Notes: generated by a model not told the origin, from the sequence alone. A stretch of DNA of 64,000 nucleotides from Paraburkholderia diazotrophica (GCF_900108945.1 NZ_FNYE01000039.1:1-64000); one strand, 5' to 3'. Numbered from the stretch's first letter, positions 41,467 through 50,874 are shown. Program-made: numbers and translations.

Positions 41467-41688
41467 GCGCAGCCGTTCTGTATCGATCGGAAGGTACCGG
41501 CTTCCAGCCTATGACATCGGCTCGCACATTTCCGGAACCTTGTTGATTGCGATTCGCGTTCGGTAAAGCGCGCGCGTTGCGCATGCGGTTGATCTAGTTG
41601 CTCCACTTGCGCCATTTGATCCACTGCGCGAACCAGCGTGCGCAACTCACATCGCGCGAATCGCGCGCTGCCACTACACAGAATCAAA

Positions 41689-42750
41689 TCAGCGCGAAGA
41701 ACGCTTGCGCTCGACGGCATCGCGAGACGGCACGCGATGCTCGGCCGGTCTGAGCGACGGATTCTTGCGCCACGCGTCCTGGCGGTCGCGGACGCGGTTG
41801 CGAACGAGCTCGGCCGTCTGCCACGATGCGAGCGCAACGCAGCCGAACACGACCTCGCGCATCCGTTTGATGAGCGCAAGCGAAAATGCCGTGTGCTCGT
41901 CGACGCCGAACATCCGCGCGAGCAGCACGACGACGGCCTCCTGTACGCCGAGCCCCGACGGCACGAAAAACGCCGCATGCCGCGCGGCTTGCGTGAGCGC
42001 CTCGACGGCGATCGCGCCGCCGATCGAAACGGGATGCCCGAGCATCCACAGCGCGAGATACACCTCGGACGCGCCCAGCACATAGCCGGCGAACTGCCAC
42101 AGAAACGCGCGCAGCAGCAGGCCTGGTTCGCGCAGCAACGCATCGATGGCGGCATCGAGCCGCGCGCCGCCCATGCGCTCGACGCCCCAATGCTCGCTCA
42201 TCGGCAGACGCGCGGACCATCGCTCGATCGCGTGAAAGAGCCCGCCGCGCCGCAACAGCACGAACACGACGACGGGTAACGGCAGCGACAGCACGAGCGC
42301 CGCGCCGACCGTCACGAGCATCGCGTCGTGCCCCGTCTGCGCGACAATCATCACGAGACCGATGGCCGCGAACACGTATTGGACGGCCATCGTCACCAGC
42401 ACCTCGACGATCACCGACGCGCCGACCACGCTCGCGTCATCCGCCCGCCAGCGCGCAAGCCGCACGCCGACAAACTCGCCGCCGATGCTCGCCACCGGCA
42501 ACAGCCGGCTGACCGCCTCGCGCACCGTCGCGACCCACCACAGATACGCGAGCGGCGTGCGCTTGCCGAGCAGCAGCCGCCATGCCTGCGCATCGAGCAG
42601 CAGCGGCAGCGCATGCAGCGGCACGAGCCACAACAGCGCAAAGCCGGCCGCGCCGATCGCGCGCAGCACATCGTCCATCCCGCCGTGCAGCGCCAGCGCG
42701 ATCAGCACCGCGATGCCCACCGGCAACCCCAACCATTTAAGCCACTTCAT
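41689..42750 (-). CDS. hpnL: Hopanoid-associated membrane protein HpnL
   Basis: 353 aa with about eight transmembrane helices and the flippase-like (UPF0104/LPG synthase TM domain) pattern: VREAVSRLLPVASIGGEFVGVRL and FVPSGLGVQEAVVVLLARM. In hopanoid clusters this gene, hpnL, follows hpnK; a lipid transport role is suspected but unproven. ATG at 42750 (MKWLKWLGLPVG) lies 7 bp after the hpnK stop. It is the last gene of a leftward hpnI-hpnJ-hpnK-hpnL unit. Confidence 0.85.
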   Translation of the reverse strand: MKWLKWLGLPVGIAVLIALALHGGMDDVLRAIGAAGFALLWLVPLHALPLLLDAQAWRLLLGKRTPLAYLWWVATVREAVSRLLPVASIGGEFVGVRLARWRADDASVVGASVIVEVLVTMAVQYVFAAIGLVMIVAQTGHDAMLVTVGAALVLSLPLPVVVFVLLRRGGLFHAIERWSARLPMSEHWGVERMGGARLDAAIDALLREPGLLLRAFLWQFAGYVLGASEVYLALWMLGHPVSIGGAIAVEALTQAARHAAFFVPSGLGVQEAVVVLLARMFGVDEHTAFSLALIKRMREVVFGCVALASWQTAELVRNRVRDRQDAWRKNPSLRPAEHRVPSRDAVERKRSSR

Positions 42751-42757
42751 CACTTCG

Positions 42758-43603
42758 TCATACGTAAGTCCGCTGCGAGAACACATCGGCGAAACCGCCC
42801 GTGATGGCCCCGCTCGCGGCAATTGCCGATGCAACGCGCCCGGACACCAGCGCGTCGAATTCGTCGCTGTGCCGGTATGTCTGCATCGTGGGCGTGATCG
42901 CCCCGTCTCCGGCCACAGCCGGATGACCGTAAATCTCTCCGACCCCTTCCGGCAGCCGCGCGAGCGCGGCAAGCAGCGCCGCTTCGTCGAGCCGCCCCGT
43001 CTGCGACATGCCGATCACGTAATCGTTGTGCGCGATTCCTGCATTATCCAACTGCTTGCGCACGCGAGCCATCCAAGGTCTGATCCACGCCGGCGCGCCG
43101 GGTTCATACGGCAGACGCATCGCGTTCAACCCGAAGTCGCTGCCGACCTCGATGATCAGCGCGAGCACCGTCGGATGCAGGTGAAAGTGCTTGTGCGTGT
43201 TCACGTGATCGAGCTTCAGCCCCGTATGCGCGAACGCCTGGAACTGCGCGCGGATTTCCGCCTTCAACTGACGGCGCACTTCCGGCAGGAAGAAAAAGCG
43301 AAAGCCGTCGCGCACCATCCGGTCGCCGAAACGCCCGTGCCTGTCGACGAGCGCCGGCACGAGTTGCGTCGCGAGCATGGGGACGCCGTCGGCCAGCACG
43401 ATATGCAGGCCGACGCGCAAGGTCGGATTGCGCTGCGCGCGCCGCACGGCATCGGCGGCGGCGGGTGCCGAGACCATCAGGCTCGCCGCCGTGAGCACGC
43501 CGTTTTGATGCGCGCGCTCGACGGCTTCGTTGATGCGCGTATGCAGGCCGAAGTCGTCGGCGGTAACGATCAGTGCGCGTCGGGGCCTGCCCGGCTGCGT
43601 CAT
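42758..43603 (-). CDS. hpnK: Hopanoid biosynthesis deacetylase HpnK (ChbG/YdjC fold)
   Basis: 281 aa. YdjC-type deacetylase motifs: VTADDFGLH (Asp-Asp metal site), KLDHVNTHKHFHLHP (His ligands), and GEIYGHPAVAGD. In bacteriohopanepolyol synthesis HpnK removes the acetyl group from the N-acetylglucosaminyl head group made by HpnI, before HpnJ rearranges it to a cyclitol ether. Its ATG overlaps the hpnJ stop (ATGA, 43600-43603). Confidence 0.9.
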   Translation of the reverse strand: MTQPGRPRRALIVTADDFGLHTRINEAVERAHQNGVLTAASLMVSAPAAADAVRRAQRNPTLRVGLHIVLADGVPMLATQLVPALVDRHGRFGDRMVRDGFRFFFLPEVRRQLKAEIRAQFQAFAHTGLKLDHVNTHKHFHLHPTVLALIIEVGSDFGLNAMRLPYEPGAPAWIRPWMARVRKQLDNAGIAHNDYVIGMSQTGRLDEAALLAALARLPEGVGEIYGHPAVAGDGAITPTMQTYRHSDEFDALVSGRVASAIAASGAITGGFADVFSQRTYV

Positions 43604-45024
43604 GCCTCGTGAGCCCGCAGGAAGCGGAAGAACTCGACGCCTTCGCGCAGACGCCGCTTCATCATGTCCCAGCTCATCAGCATTTCGCGCACGATTTCCC
43701 AGATCTTCGACGGCCGGAAATAGAACTGGCGATAGAACTGTTCGAGGTGGTGATAGATCTCTTCACGCGACAGATGCGGATAGCCGATGGCGGCAAGCTG
43801 CACGCCTTCCTTGCTGACGAGATTGATCACCTTGTTCTCTTCGAGCCAGCCGTTTTCGACGGCCTGCTGGTAGAGCGTCGTACCGGGATACGGGGCCGCG
43901 AGCGACACCTGAATCGTGTGCGGATTGATCTCCTTCGCGTACTCGATCGTCTTCCTGATCGTCTCTTGCGTCTCACCCGGCAGGCCGAGAATGAAGGTGC
44001 CGTGAATCTTGATGCCGAGCTTGCGGCAGTCATCGGAGAAGCGGCGCGCGATGTCGGTGCGCAGGCCCTTCTTGATGTTCAGCAGGATCTGGTCGTCGCC
44101 GGACTCATAGCCGACGAGCAGCAGACGCAGACCGTTTTCCTTCATGATCTTCAGCGTCGAATACGGCACATTCGCCTTCGCGTTGCACGACCACGTGACA
44201 CCCAGCTTGCCGAGACCGCGCGCGATCTCTTCGACGCGCGGCTTGAAGTCGGTGAACGTGTCGTCGTCGAACATGATCTCCTTCACTTCGGGCATGTTGT
44301 CGCGAATCCACTTCACTTCTTCGAGCACGTTCTCGACGGAGCGCGTGCGATAGCGATGGCCGCCCACCGTCTGCGGCCACAGGCAGAACGTGCAGCGCGA
44401 ACGGCAGCCGCGCCCCGTGTAGATCGACACATACGGATGCTTCAGATAGCCGATGAAGTAGTTGTCGATCTTGAGGTCGCGTTGATAGACGGGCGCGACG
44501 AACGGCAGCTCGTCCATGTTTTCGAGGATCGGGCGCGCTTCGTTATGCTCGATCGAACCGTCGGCGGCGCGATAGCTCAAGCCCTTGATCTGCGCGAGCG
44601 GCAGTCCTTCGGCGAGTTCCTTGCAGGTGAAATCGAATTCTTCGCGGCAGACGAAGTCGATCGCATCGCTCGCGGTCAGCGAGTTGTGCGGATCGACGGC
44701 CACCTTCGCGCCGACCATGCCGACCATCACCTTCGGCGCGCGCGCCTTCAACTGCTCGGCGAAGAGCGCATCCGTCGGGAACGACGGCGTGCTCGTATGA
44801 ATGACGACGACCTCGTATTCCGCCGCGATCGCAAGCGTCGCTTCCACCGATAAACCATCGGCGGGCGCATCGAGCACGCGGCTGCCCGGCACGAGCGCAG
44901 CCGGCTGAGCGAGCCACGTCGGATACCAGAACGAGCGGATCTCGCGCTTCGCCTGATAGCGCGACCCCGCGCCGCCATCGAAACCGTCGTACGACGGCGC
45001 CTGCAAAAATAACGTCTTTTTCAT
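43600..45024 (-). CDS. hpnJ: Hopanoid biosynthesis radical SAM protein HpnJ
   Basis: 474 aa. An N-terminal cobalamin-binding-like Rossmann domain is followed by a radical SAM core with the 4Fe-4S motif GCRSRCTFC and a TIM-barrel containing MFDDDTFTDF and GLPGETQET. HpnJ converts the glucosamine-linked hopanoid to the cyclitol ether form of BHT. It is flanked by hpnK (overlapping) and hpnI (60 bp upstream), the known order in this group. Confidence 0.92.
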   Translation of the reverse strand: MKKTLFLQAPSYDGFDGGAGSRYQAKREIRSFWYPTWLAQPAALVPGSRVLDAPADGLSVEATLAIAAEYEVVVIHTSTPSFPTDALFAEQLKARAPKVMVGMVGAKVAVDPHNSLTASDAIDFVCREEFDFTCKELAEGLPLAQIKGLSYRAADGSIEHNEARPILENMDELPFVAPVYQRDLKIDNYFIGYLKHPYVSIYTGRGCRSRCTFCLWPQTVGGHRYRTRSVENVLEEVKWIRDNMPEVKEIMFDDDTFTDFKPRVEEIARGLGKLGVTWSCNAKANVPYSTLKIMKENGLRLLLVGYESGDDQILLNIKKGLRTDIARRFSDDCRKLGIKIHGTFILGLPGETQETIRKTIEYAKEINPHTIQVSLAAPYPGTTLYQQAVENGWLEENKVINLVSKEGVQLAAIGYPHLSREEIYHHLEQFYRQFYFRPSKIWEIVREMLMSWDMMKRRLREGVEFFRFLRAHEA

Positions 45025-45083
45025 AGTCGTTTTCCACGAGTTTCAATTGAGCCGAACGCGCCACTGCTGCGAATGCAGCGCAT

Positions 45084-46334
45084 TCAGCGGCCGTCGGATA
45101 CTTCGAGTGCCTTGACGGGCTCACGCCGGAACACGGCCGCCGCGCTGTCCGTTTCCTCGACGGGCATGCGCACGCCGCGCCACACCACGGTCGAGCCGAA
45201 CGATCCCGCGAGCCACTGTGCGAACATCAGCGCATCGCGCACGGGCGTCAGCGCGAGATCGCGCCAGAACATGTTTCGCTCGGCGCTCATCATCGCATGC
45301 AGGATGACGCGCGCCGAAATTCCCGTCACCGTCGCGACGATCAGCGCGATCGACACAGCGGGATGCGCAAGCGCGCCATGCGCGAGGCCCGGCGAATGCG
45401 CGCCGCCGTGCAGCGCGAACGCGAGCCACGCGCTGCACAGCATCCATGGCAGCGTGATCGTCACGAACAGGAACGTGAAGCCCGCGCGGTTCACCGAGCG
45501 GATCGTGCGCAGCCAGCGCGTCTCGCGATCCCATAGCGAGGGCAGCGTGCATTCCGTCACATCGGTCTCGACGACGACGGGCGACAGCGCCGTGTTCAAG
45601 CCGAGCTCGCGTACATGCCCGGCGAGCCAGTAGTCGTCGGCGAGCGTGTTCCTCAGACGTTCGAAGCCGCCGATGCGCTCGAGCGTCGCGCGCTTCAATG
45701 CGAGCGTCGCGCCGAAGCCGAAGCGCGTCGAACCGAACATATGCGCGACGCGCACGGAAGGCACGAACCATTCGTTGATGAACTGCGCGCCCACGCGCGA
45801 CCAGAACCCGGCGATGCCCTTCGCGCGATACAGGCACGTGACGATCCCGACCTGCGGGTCGTCGAGCGGCGCGCACACGCGCTCCAGATAATCGGCTTCG
45901 ACGGCGATATCGCTGTCGGCGATCACGAACACGTCGTGCCGCGCCCATTCGGCCATGTTGACCAGGTTGCTCACTTTCAGATTCGTGCCGTGGATGCGCG
46001 GATCGATCACGAGCGAAATCTGGCGTTCGGAATAAACGGTCTGCAAGCGATGGACGATCGCGACGGCGGGATCGTCGGCGCGCGATACGCCGCAGATCAG
46101 CTCGAAGCACGGATGCGTCTGCTCGCAAAACGTAGAGAGATTCTCGAAGAGCCTGGGCTCGGCACCGCATAGCGGCTTCAGCACGCTCACGGGCATCGGC
46201 GCGACGCGCCGTTCGGACGCCGCCACACGCGACATCGAAACGATCGAGGCCACCACCGCAATGACGGCATACACCGCTGCCCCGAGCGCAAGCGCGGTCG
46301 GCAGCCAGTAGATGTGCAGCAGCGCGTCCTGCAT
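45084..46334 (-). CDS. hpnI: Hopanoid glycosyltransferase HpnI
   Basis: 416 aa membrane-bound GT2 glycosyltransferase, ceramide glucosyltransferase-like. There is an N-terminal TM, then PVSVLKPLCGAEPRLFENLSTF, VIADSDIAVEADYL (DxD region), and the acceptor motif LADDYWLAGHV with QxxRW-like ETRWLRTIRS, plus C-terminal helices. It transfers GlcNAc to bacteriohopanetetrol. It begins the hpnIJKL unit; the core hopanoid genes (shc, hpnH, hpnG) are not in this window. Confidence 0.9.
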   Translation of the reverse strand: MQDALLHIYWLPTALALGAAVYAVIAVVASIVSMSRVAASERRVAPMPVSVLKPLCGAEPRLFENLSTFCEQTHPCFELICGVSRADDPAVAIVHRLQTVYSERQISLVIDPRIHGTNLKVSNLVNMAEWARHDVFVIADSDIAVEADYLERVCAPLDDPQVGIVTCLYRAKGIAGFWSRVGAQFINEWFVPSVRVAHMFGSTRFGFGATLALKRATLERIGGFERLRNTLADDYWLAGHVRELGLNTALSPVVVETDVTECTLPSLWDRETRWLRTIRSVNRAGFTFLFVTITLPWMLCSAWLAFALHGGAHSPGLAHGALAHPAVSIALIVATVTGISARVILHAMMSAERNMFWRDLALTPVRDALMFAQWLAGSFGSTVVWRGVRMPVEETDSAAAVFRREPVKALEVSDGR

Positions 46335-46423
46335 GGTTTCAGTTGCTCCGGCAAAAAGACTTCAAAGCTGGCCGTCACGCTGACAGCCGCGCATAAACGG
46401 ATGACACGCGTCACAACGCGCGG

Positions 46424-46783
46424 TCACCATCCCGTCCGGTTGACGGGAACGTAAGGCATGCCGGTGAAATGCAGATGAAGAATCACAAGTCTGCGCGCCG
46501 GACACAGGGAGGACACACAAACGGCATCCTCCCGTGGCCCGACGAAGCGCGCATGACGCCGCCGGATGGCCGCGCGGAACGCGATATGCGCCGCGTGGCG
46601 CGTGGCGAGAACGGCAGCGAGCAATAAGGTAAACGTAAGCACACGGAACGAAGCCGTCTCGAACATCGACTCCGGAAATTTGCAGAAGAAAAGCAGGCTG
46701 ACGACTGCCACGTCAATGGCCGTCGCAGCAACGGAAGCCGTGACGACGTGTGCCCGGATCATCTCTACAGTGGTTTGCTTCAT
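46424..46783 (-). CDS. Hypothetical small membrane protein
   Basis: 119 aa. Residues 15-36 and 46-66 are hydrophobic and could be two transmembrane helices; the C-terminal half is Arg/His-rich with no recognised domain. No strong ribosome binding site precedes ATG 46783. The frame sits alone between hpnI and the cytochrome b561 gene, on the same strand as both. It may be a real small inner membrane protein or a chance frame. Confidence 0.4.
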   Translation of the reverse strand: MKQTTVEMIRAHVVTASVAATAIDVAVVSLLFFCKFPESMFETASFRVLTFTLLLAAVLATRHAAHIAFRAAIRRRHARFVGPREDAVCVSSLCPARRLVILHLHFTGMPYVPVNRTGW

Positions 46784-47027
46784 CACACAGCCAGCCCTAC
46801 ATGACGCGCACCGGCCCGCTGTGGCTACTCCCCTCGCGTGAAGTTCGCGTGACGGTGCGACGAATTCGAACGTGTCCGAACCTTGCCGGACACGGCACCC
46901 CGATGGTAGCGACCCGATTCTGAAGGGAATATTAAGCCCCTTCGGCGCGGCGGCCGTTTCAGATGCCTTGCGGCATATTGCTCATGGCTTACGGTTAACT
47001 GTGGCTTGACTGCGGCCACTGCGGCAA

Positions 47028-47567
47028 CTACGGCAGCATGCGTTGCAGTACGTCGTCCTTCAGGACGATCCGATGGAAGAGCGCCCCGCCGATGTGCAGC
47101 ACGATCAGCGCGAGCAGCGCCCAAGCGAGCCATCCATGCACATCGCCGAGCGCGTGGCCCGTCTGCGAGCCGTTCTGCGTCAGGTCGGGATAGCGGACCA
47201 TGCCGAACAGCTTGACCGCCCAGCCGCGCGACGACGCGTTCGCCCAGCCCGCGAGCGGCACCGCGACGAGCGTGACGTACAGCAGCGTATGCGTCGCGCG
47301 CGAGATGAAGCTGAGCGTGGGCGTCAGTTCGGCGGGCTGAGGCTGATGCGTGATGCGCCAGAGAATCCGGCATGCGACGGCCGCGACGATGGCCGCGCCC
47401 ACGCCGAGATGCCACGCGATCAGCCCGTCGGGCACGGTATCGCGATGCACGTCCGGCATCGTCCAGCCGAGCACGAACTGCGCGGCGATCAAAAGCGCCA
47501 CCAGCCAGTGCAGCAGACGCGCGATGCCATCGTAGGCAGGGCGTTGAGTGAGTGCGTTCAGGTTCAT
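47028..47567 (-). CDS. cybB: Cytochrome b561 family protein
   Basis: 179 aa, four transmembrane helices. The b-type haem histidines are in ARLLHWLVALL, LIAWHLGVGA, SRATHTLLYV and GDVHGWLAW plus LHIGGALFH. This is the usual prokaryotic cytochrome b561, an inner membrane electron carrier taking electrons from quinols. It is divergent from a two-component regulator across 171 bp, so the pair may be co-regulated. Confidence 0.9.
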   Translation of the reverse strand: MNLNALTQRPAYDGIARLLHWLVALLIAAQFVLGWTMPDVHRDTVPDGLIAWHLGVGAAIVAAVACRILWRITHQPQPAELTPTLSFISRATHTLLYVTLVAVPLAGWANASSRGWAVKLFGMVRYPDLTQNGSQTGHALGDVHGWLAWALLALIVLHIGGALFHRIVLKDDVLQRMLP

Positions 47568-47636
47568 CGTTTACCTCGTCGTGAAGGGGCGGCGCCGTTG
47601 CTGCAAGCGGGTACCGGGCGATGCTAGCGGCTCAAT

Positions 47637-47653
47637 CTGAAGAAATGCTTAAG
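47637..47653 (+). promoter_or_regulatory. PmrA/QseB-type direct repeat
   Basis: CTGAAG-AAATG-CTTAAG resembles the CTTAA-N5-CTTAA direct repeat bound by PmrA/QseB-type response regulators. It lies in the gap between the divergent cytochrome b561 and response-regulator genes, 85 bp before the latter. Confidence 0.45.
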
Positions 47654-47738
47654 TCCTGCCGATGCCGCGCGGCCCATGTATACATATGCCATACGCGATA
47701 GACTCTCATCAAACAGACCTAAAACAGATTTGACATCT

Positions 47739-48398
47739 ATGCGCATCCTTCTCGTCGAAGACGACGACCTGATTGGCAGCGGACTCGAAGTCGCGTTGCG
47801 TAACGCCGGCTTTACGGTCGATTGGGCGCGCGATGGCCAGCATGCGGAAGTGGCGCTCGCAACCACGCCCTATGTGCTGCTGATCCTCGATCTGGGATTG
47901 CCGAAGCTCTCCGGCATGGATCTGCTCAAGGCGCTGCGCCTGCGCGGCAATGACATTCCCGTGCTCGTGCTGACGGCACGAGACACGGCCGCCGACAAGG
48001 TGCGCGGCCTCGACGCCGGCGCCGACGACTACATCGGCAAGCCATTCGATCTCGCCGAACTGGTTTCGCGCTGCCGTGCACTGATCCGCCGCTCGCAAGG
48101 CCGCAGCACCGACGTGATCGCATGGCGCGGGCTGACCGTGGACCCCGTCGCGCAAACGGTCTCGAAGGACGGCGCGCGCGTGCCGCTCACCGCGCGCGAG
48201 TGGGCCGTGCTGATCCACCTGCTCACGCATGCGGGCGTGCCGCAGCCGCGCTCGCGGATCGAGGAAAGCCTGTACGGCTGGCACGAGGAAGTCGAGAGCA
48301 ACGCGATCGAAGTGCACGTGTCGAATCTGCGCAAGAAGCTCGGCGGCGACGTGATCCGCACCGTGCGCGGCTTCGGCTACGTCGTGGACAAAGCATGA
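47739..48398 (+). CDS. OmpR-type response regulator (QseB/PmrA-like)
   Basis: 219 aa. Receiver domain with the phosphoacceptor Asp in LILDLGLP, acidic pair VEDDD, switch Thr in VLTARD and Lys in GKPFDL. The winged-helix output domain ends VHVSNLRKKLGGDVIRTVRGFGYVVD. The start ATG 47739 (MRILLVED) is standard. Its stop overlaps the sensor start (ATGA at 48395-48398). PmrA/QseB-like regulators control envelope, cation or motility genes; the actual signal is unknown. Confidence 0.93.
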   Translation: MRILLVEDDDLIGSGLEVALRNAGFTVDWARDGQHAEVALATTPYVLLILDLGLPKLSGMDLLKALRLRGNDIPVLVLTARDTAADKVRGLDAGADDYIGKPFDLAELVSRCRALIRRSQGRSTDVIAWRGLTVDPVAQTVSKDGARVPLTAREWAVLIHLLTHAGVPQPRSRIEESLYGWHEEVESNAIEVHVSNLRKKLGGDVIRTVRGFGYVVDKA

Positions 48399-49837
48399 CG
48401 GGAACGCGCTCGACGTCGATCCGCCGCCGGCTGATGTGGCTGATTCTCGTCAGCGTCAGCGCCGTATGGGCGGTGATGTTCGCGTGGAGCTTCACGAACG
48501 CGACGCGCGAAGTCGACGAATGGGACGACGCGCGCCTGATCCAGCTCGCGCATCTGCTGATCCAGCTCGACGCGGCCAATCTCGCGAAGCTGGCCGCGAC
48601 GGGCATCGACGTGCGCAACGAATACACGCGCGCGTCGCCCGCCGTCTACGACGACAGCGATGCGCAGCCGCGCTATGCGCTCTTCGAGATGCGCGATGCG
48701 GCAGGCCAGCTGATCGTCGAAAGCCCCGGCCTCATTGCGCTGAAAACGTCCGTCGAGCCGGGTGAGACGGCAGAAGGCGTGCACCGGCTGGCGATCGGCG
48801 GACGCATGTGGCTCGCCTATGCGTTGCGCGACAGCGCGACGGGCCGCACCGTGCGCGTACTCGAGCCGGCCAATATGCGCAGCGATCTGACAACGGGCGT
48901 CGCGAGCCGGATCGCACGTCCGATGGCCATCGCCCTGCCCGTGCTCGCGCTCTTCGTCTGGTTCAGCATCGGACATAGCTTCAGGCCGCTCTCGACGATC
49001 TCGAAGGCGGTGCGCACGCGCGACGCGCGCAACCTCGATCCGATCCACGTCAATCCGTCGCCCGCCGAAGTGAAGCCGCTCGTCGACGCGATCAATCAGC
49101 TGCTCGCGCGGCTGCAACACTCGATCATGCGCGAGCGCGCGTTCACGGCCGATGCGGCGCACGAGCTGAAGACGCCGCTCGCCGCGATCAAGGTCCAGGC
49201 GCAAGTGGCGCTCGCCGCGCAGGACGGCGCGCAGCGTCAACAGGCGATGCACCGGGTGGTACAGGGTGTCGACCGCAGCGCGCGTCTCGCCGAGCAACTG
49301 CTGCTGCTCGCGCGGCTCGACGAACGCGAGACGGTCACGACGCTGCCCGTCAAACTGCATGAAGTCGCGGGCGAAGCGATCGCGTTCCGCGCGCCTCATG
49401 CCGAAGAGAAGTCGATGGCCATCGTGCTGGCCGGGGATCGCGACGCCGAAGTGTATGCAGATCGCGTGCTCGCGCGCACGCTGATCGACAATCTGCTCGA
49501 CAACGCGATCAAGTACGGCGATGTCGGCGGTCGCGTGCATATCAGCGTGCTGGCCGATGCGCAAAGCGTTGCGTTGACGGTCTCCGACAACGGCCCGGGC
49601 GTTTCCGACGAAGAGCGCCTGCGTCTGACCGACCGCTTCTTCCGCGGCTCGGCGGCAACGGCGAGCGGCAATGGCAGCGGCCTCGGGCTGTCGATCGTCG
49701 CGCGCATCGCCACGCATTTCGACGCGCAGATTCACATCGGTTCGGGGATCGGGCGGCGCGGGCTCGCAGTGCAGATTGCATTTCCGCGCGTGCAGCACGC
49801 GCGGGCCGGTCAGGCTGTCGAGCCGCTCAGGCCATAA
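48395..49837 (+). CDS. Sensor histidine kinase paired with the QseB/PmrA-like regulator
   Basis: 480 aa. An N-terminal TM helix (residues 13-33), a periplasmic domain of about 140 residues, a second TM (about 175-195) and HAMP-like linker, then the H-box TADAAHELKTPLAAI, N-box NLLDNAIKYG, and G boxes DNGPGVSDEE and GSGLGLSIV. All catalytic motifs are intact. It phosphorylates the overlapping response regulator. The periplasmic region has no obvious metal-binding acidic patch. Confidence 0.92.
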   Translation: MTGTRSTSIRRRLMWLILVSVSAVWAVMFAWSFTNATREVDEWDDARLIQLAHLLIQLDAANLAKLAATGIDVRNEYTRASPAVYDDSDAQPRYALFEMRDAAGQLIVESPGLIALKTSVEPGETAEGVHRLAIGGRMWLAYALRDSATGRTVRVLEPANMRSDLTTGVASRIARPMAIALPVLALFVWFSIGHSFRPLSTISKAVRTRDARNLDPIHVNPSPAEVKPLVDAINQLLARLQHSIMRERAFTADAAHELKTPLAAIKVQAQVALAAQDGAQRQQAMHRVVQGVDRSARLAEQLLLLARLDERETVTTLPVKLHEVAGEAIAFRAPHAEEKSMAIVLAGDRDAEVYADRVLARTLIDNLLDNAIKYGDVGGRVHISVLADAQSVALTVSDNGPGVSDEERLRLTDRFFRGSAATASGNGSGLGLSIVARIATHFDAQIHIGSGIGRRGLAVQIAFPRVQHARAGQAVEPLRP

Positions 49838-49927
49838 ACGACGCGAGTCGATGCGGCGCGTGTGCAAGAACACGCGGTGTGGGTCCGTATGTTGGGCGCA
49901 ACGCGGAAAAGCTCGGGGATTCGGGCT

Positions 49928-50179
49928 TCAGGGAAAGAGCGGCAGCGACATCGGCATGTCGGCGCGCGACGCTTTTTTTCGCGCGGGCCGCTCGGCTCGC
50001 TGCGCGCGCTGCCGGATCGGCGCGCTCGCGCGGTCGAGGCAACGGTACACGCGAACCAGCGCGGATGAGAAAGCGGCGGGCTGCGCCATCAGGCACGGCA
50101 GCGACGCTTCCAGTTCGATGAGCAACGCCGGCAAGGTCGGAGCCGGGGACTGCGTGGTCTTCCGTGGTCGTTTTGTCAT
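49928..50179 (-). CDS. Hypothetical 83-aa basic protein
   Basis: Starts MTKRPRKTTQSPAPTLPALL, with a helical middle (LIELEASLPCLMAQPAAFSSALVRVY is longer than quoted; it includes the block AAFSSALVRVY) and an Arg-rich end. AGAGAGG five to six bases before ATG 50179 supports translation. No family recognised. It converges with the histidine kinase gene and is followed upstream by a 13-bp tandem repeat. Confidence 0.45.
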   Translation of the reverse strand: MTKRPRKTTQSPAPTLPALLIELEASLPCLMAQPAAFSSALVRVYRCLDRASAPIRQRAQRAERPARKKASRADMPMSLPLFP

Positions 50180-50213
50180 GGACGCCTCTCTGGAACGCTG
50201 CGGGCACTGTATC

Positions 50214-50272
50214 ACAGCCCGGAGTTACAGCCCGAAGTTACAGCCCGGCATTACAGCCCTGTGATACAGCCG
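50214..50272 (+). repeat. 13-bp tandem repeat around ACAGCCC, about 4.5 copies
   Basis: ACAGCCC recurs at 50214, 50227, 50240 and 50253, with ACAGCC at 50266, a strict 13-bp period with varied spacer letters (GGAGTT, GAAGTT, GGCATT, TGTGAT). It lies upstream of the small basic protein gene and could be an iteron-like binding array or a slipped-strand repeat. Confidence 0.7.
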
Positions 50273-50397
50273 ACGGCACAGCCCAGCCACAGGTCCGCCC
50301 AGACGGCGTGTACGGTCTGGAACCACGCGCGACACGCACGGTCAGCTGATCGTCAGCCGGCTTTATCGACAGGTGAATGCAGGCAAGCGCTGCCGCC

Positions 50398-50874
50398 TCA
50401 TGCGCGCGCGTCGTCCGCAACGGCGAGCATCGTGCCCCGGCATGCGGGTGATCCGCACCGGCATATGTACTGACGGCGTGTTTCTTCGTCTTGCGGATCG
50501 TCGACGGACAGACCATACGAGATCAGCAGTTCTTCGCCGCACTGGATATCGACGGCGGCTTCGATAAAAACGCGTCCGTCGATTTCGACCGCCTCGCAAT
50601 TGGCCTTGCACGCATGGTTGAGCCAGCGCGCGCTATTGCCGCCGACGCTGCCGTCGATCACGCGCCCATCCGACAGGCCGAACACGAACGTATGCCCATA
50701 GTCACCGCTGCGCTCGATGCGCCGCGCGGCGCGCCGCCATGACGTCACTTCGCCTTTGTATTCGATGATGCGCTCGCCGGCCGCGAGCGCGCACAGCGCG
50801 AACACGCCCTTGCCATGAATGGGCGACCGCCTGACTGATAAACGACGCATGGCCTGCTTTCGAAGAGGATTCAT
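50398..50874 (-). CDS. SET-domain protein (putative protein lysine methyltransferase)
   Basis: 158 aa as drawn. SET motifs are complete: SPIHGKGVFALCALAAGERIIEY, SARWLNHACKANCEA (NHxCxxN), ELLISYG, and a post-SET Cys cluster YICRCGSPACRG that would bind zinc. Bacterial SET proteins of this size methylate ribosomal or nucleoid proteins in some species; the target is unknown here. A second ATG at 50850 (MRRLSVRRSPIHG) is the more typical N-terminus but has a poorly spaced site; the true start could be either. Confidence 0.85.
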   Translation of the reverse strand: MNPLRKQAMRRLSVRRSPIHGKGVFALCALAAGERIIEYKGEVTSWRRAARRIERSGDYGHTFVFGLSDGRVIDGSVGGNSARWLNHACKANCEAVEIDGRVFIEAAVDIQCGEELLISYGLSVDDPQDEETRRQYICRCGSPACRGTMLAVADDARA

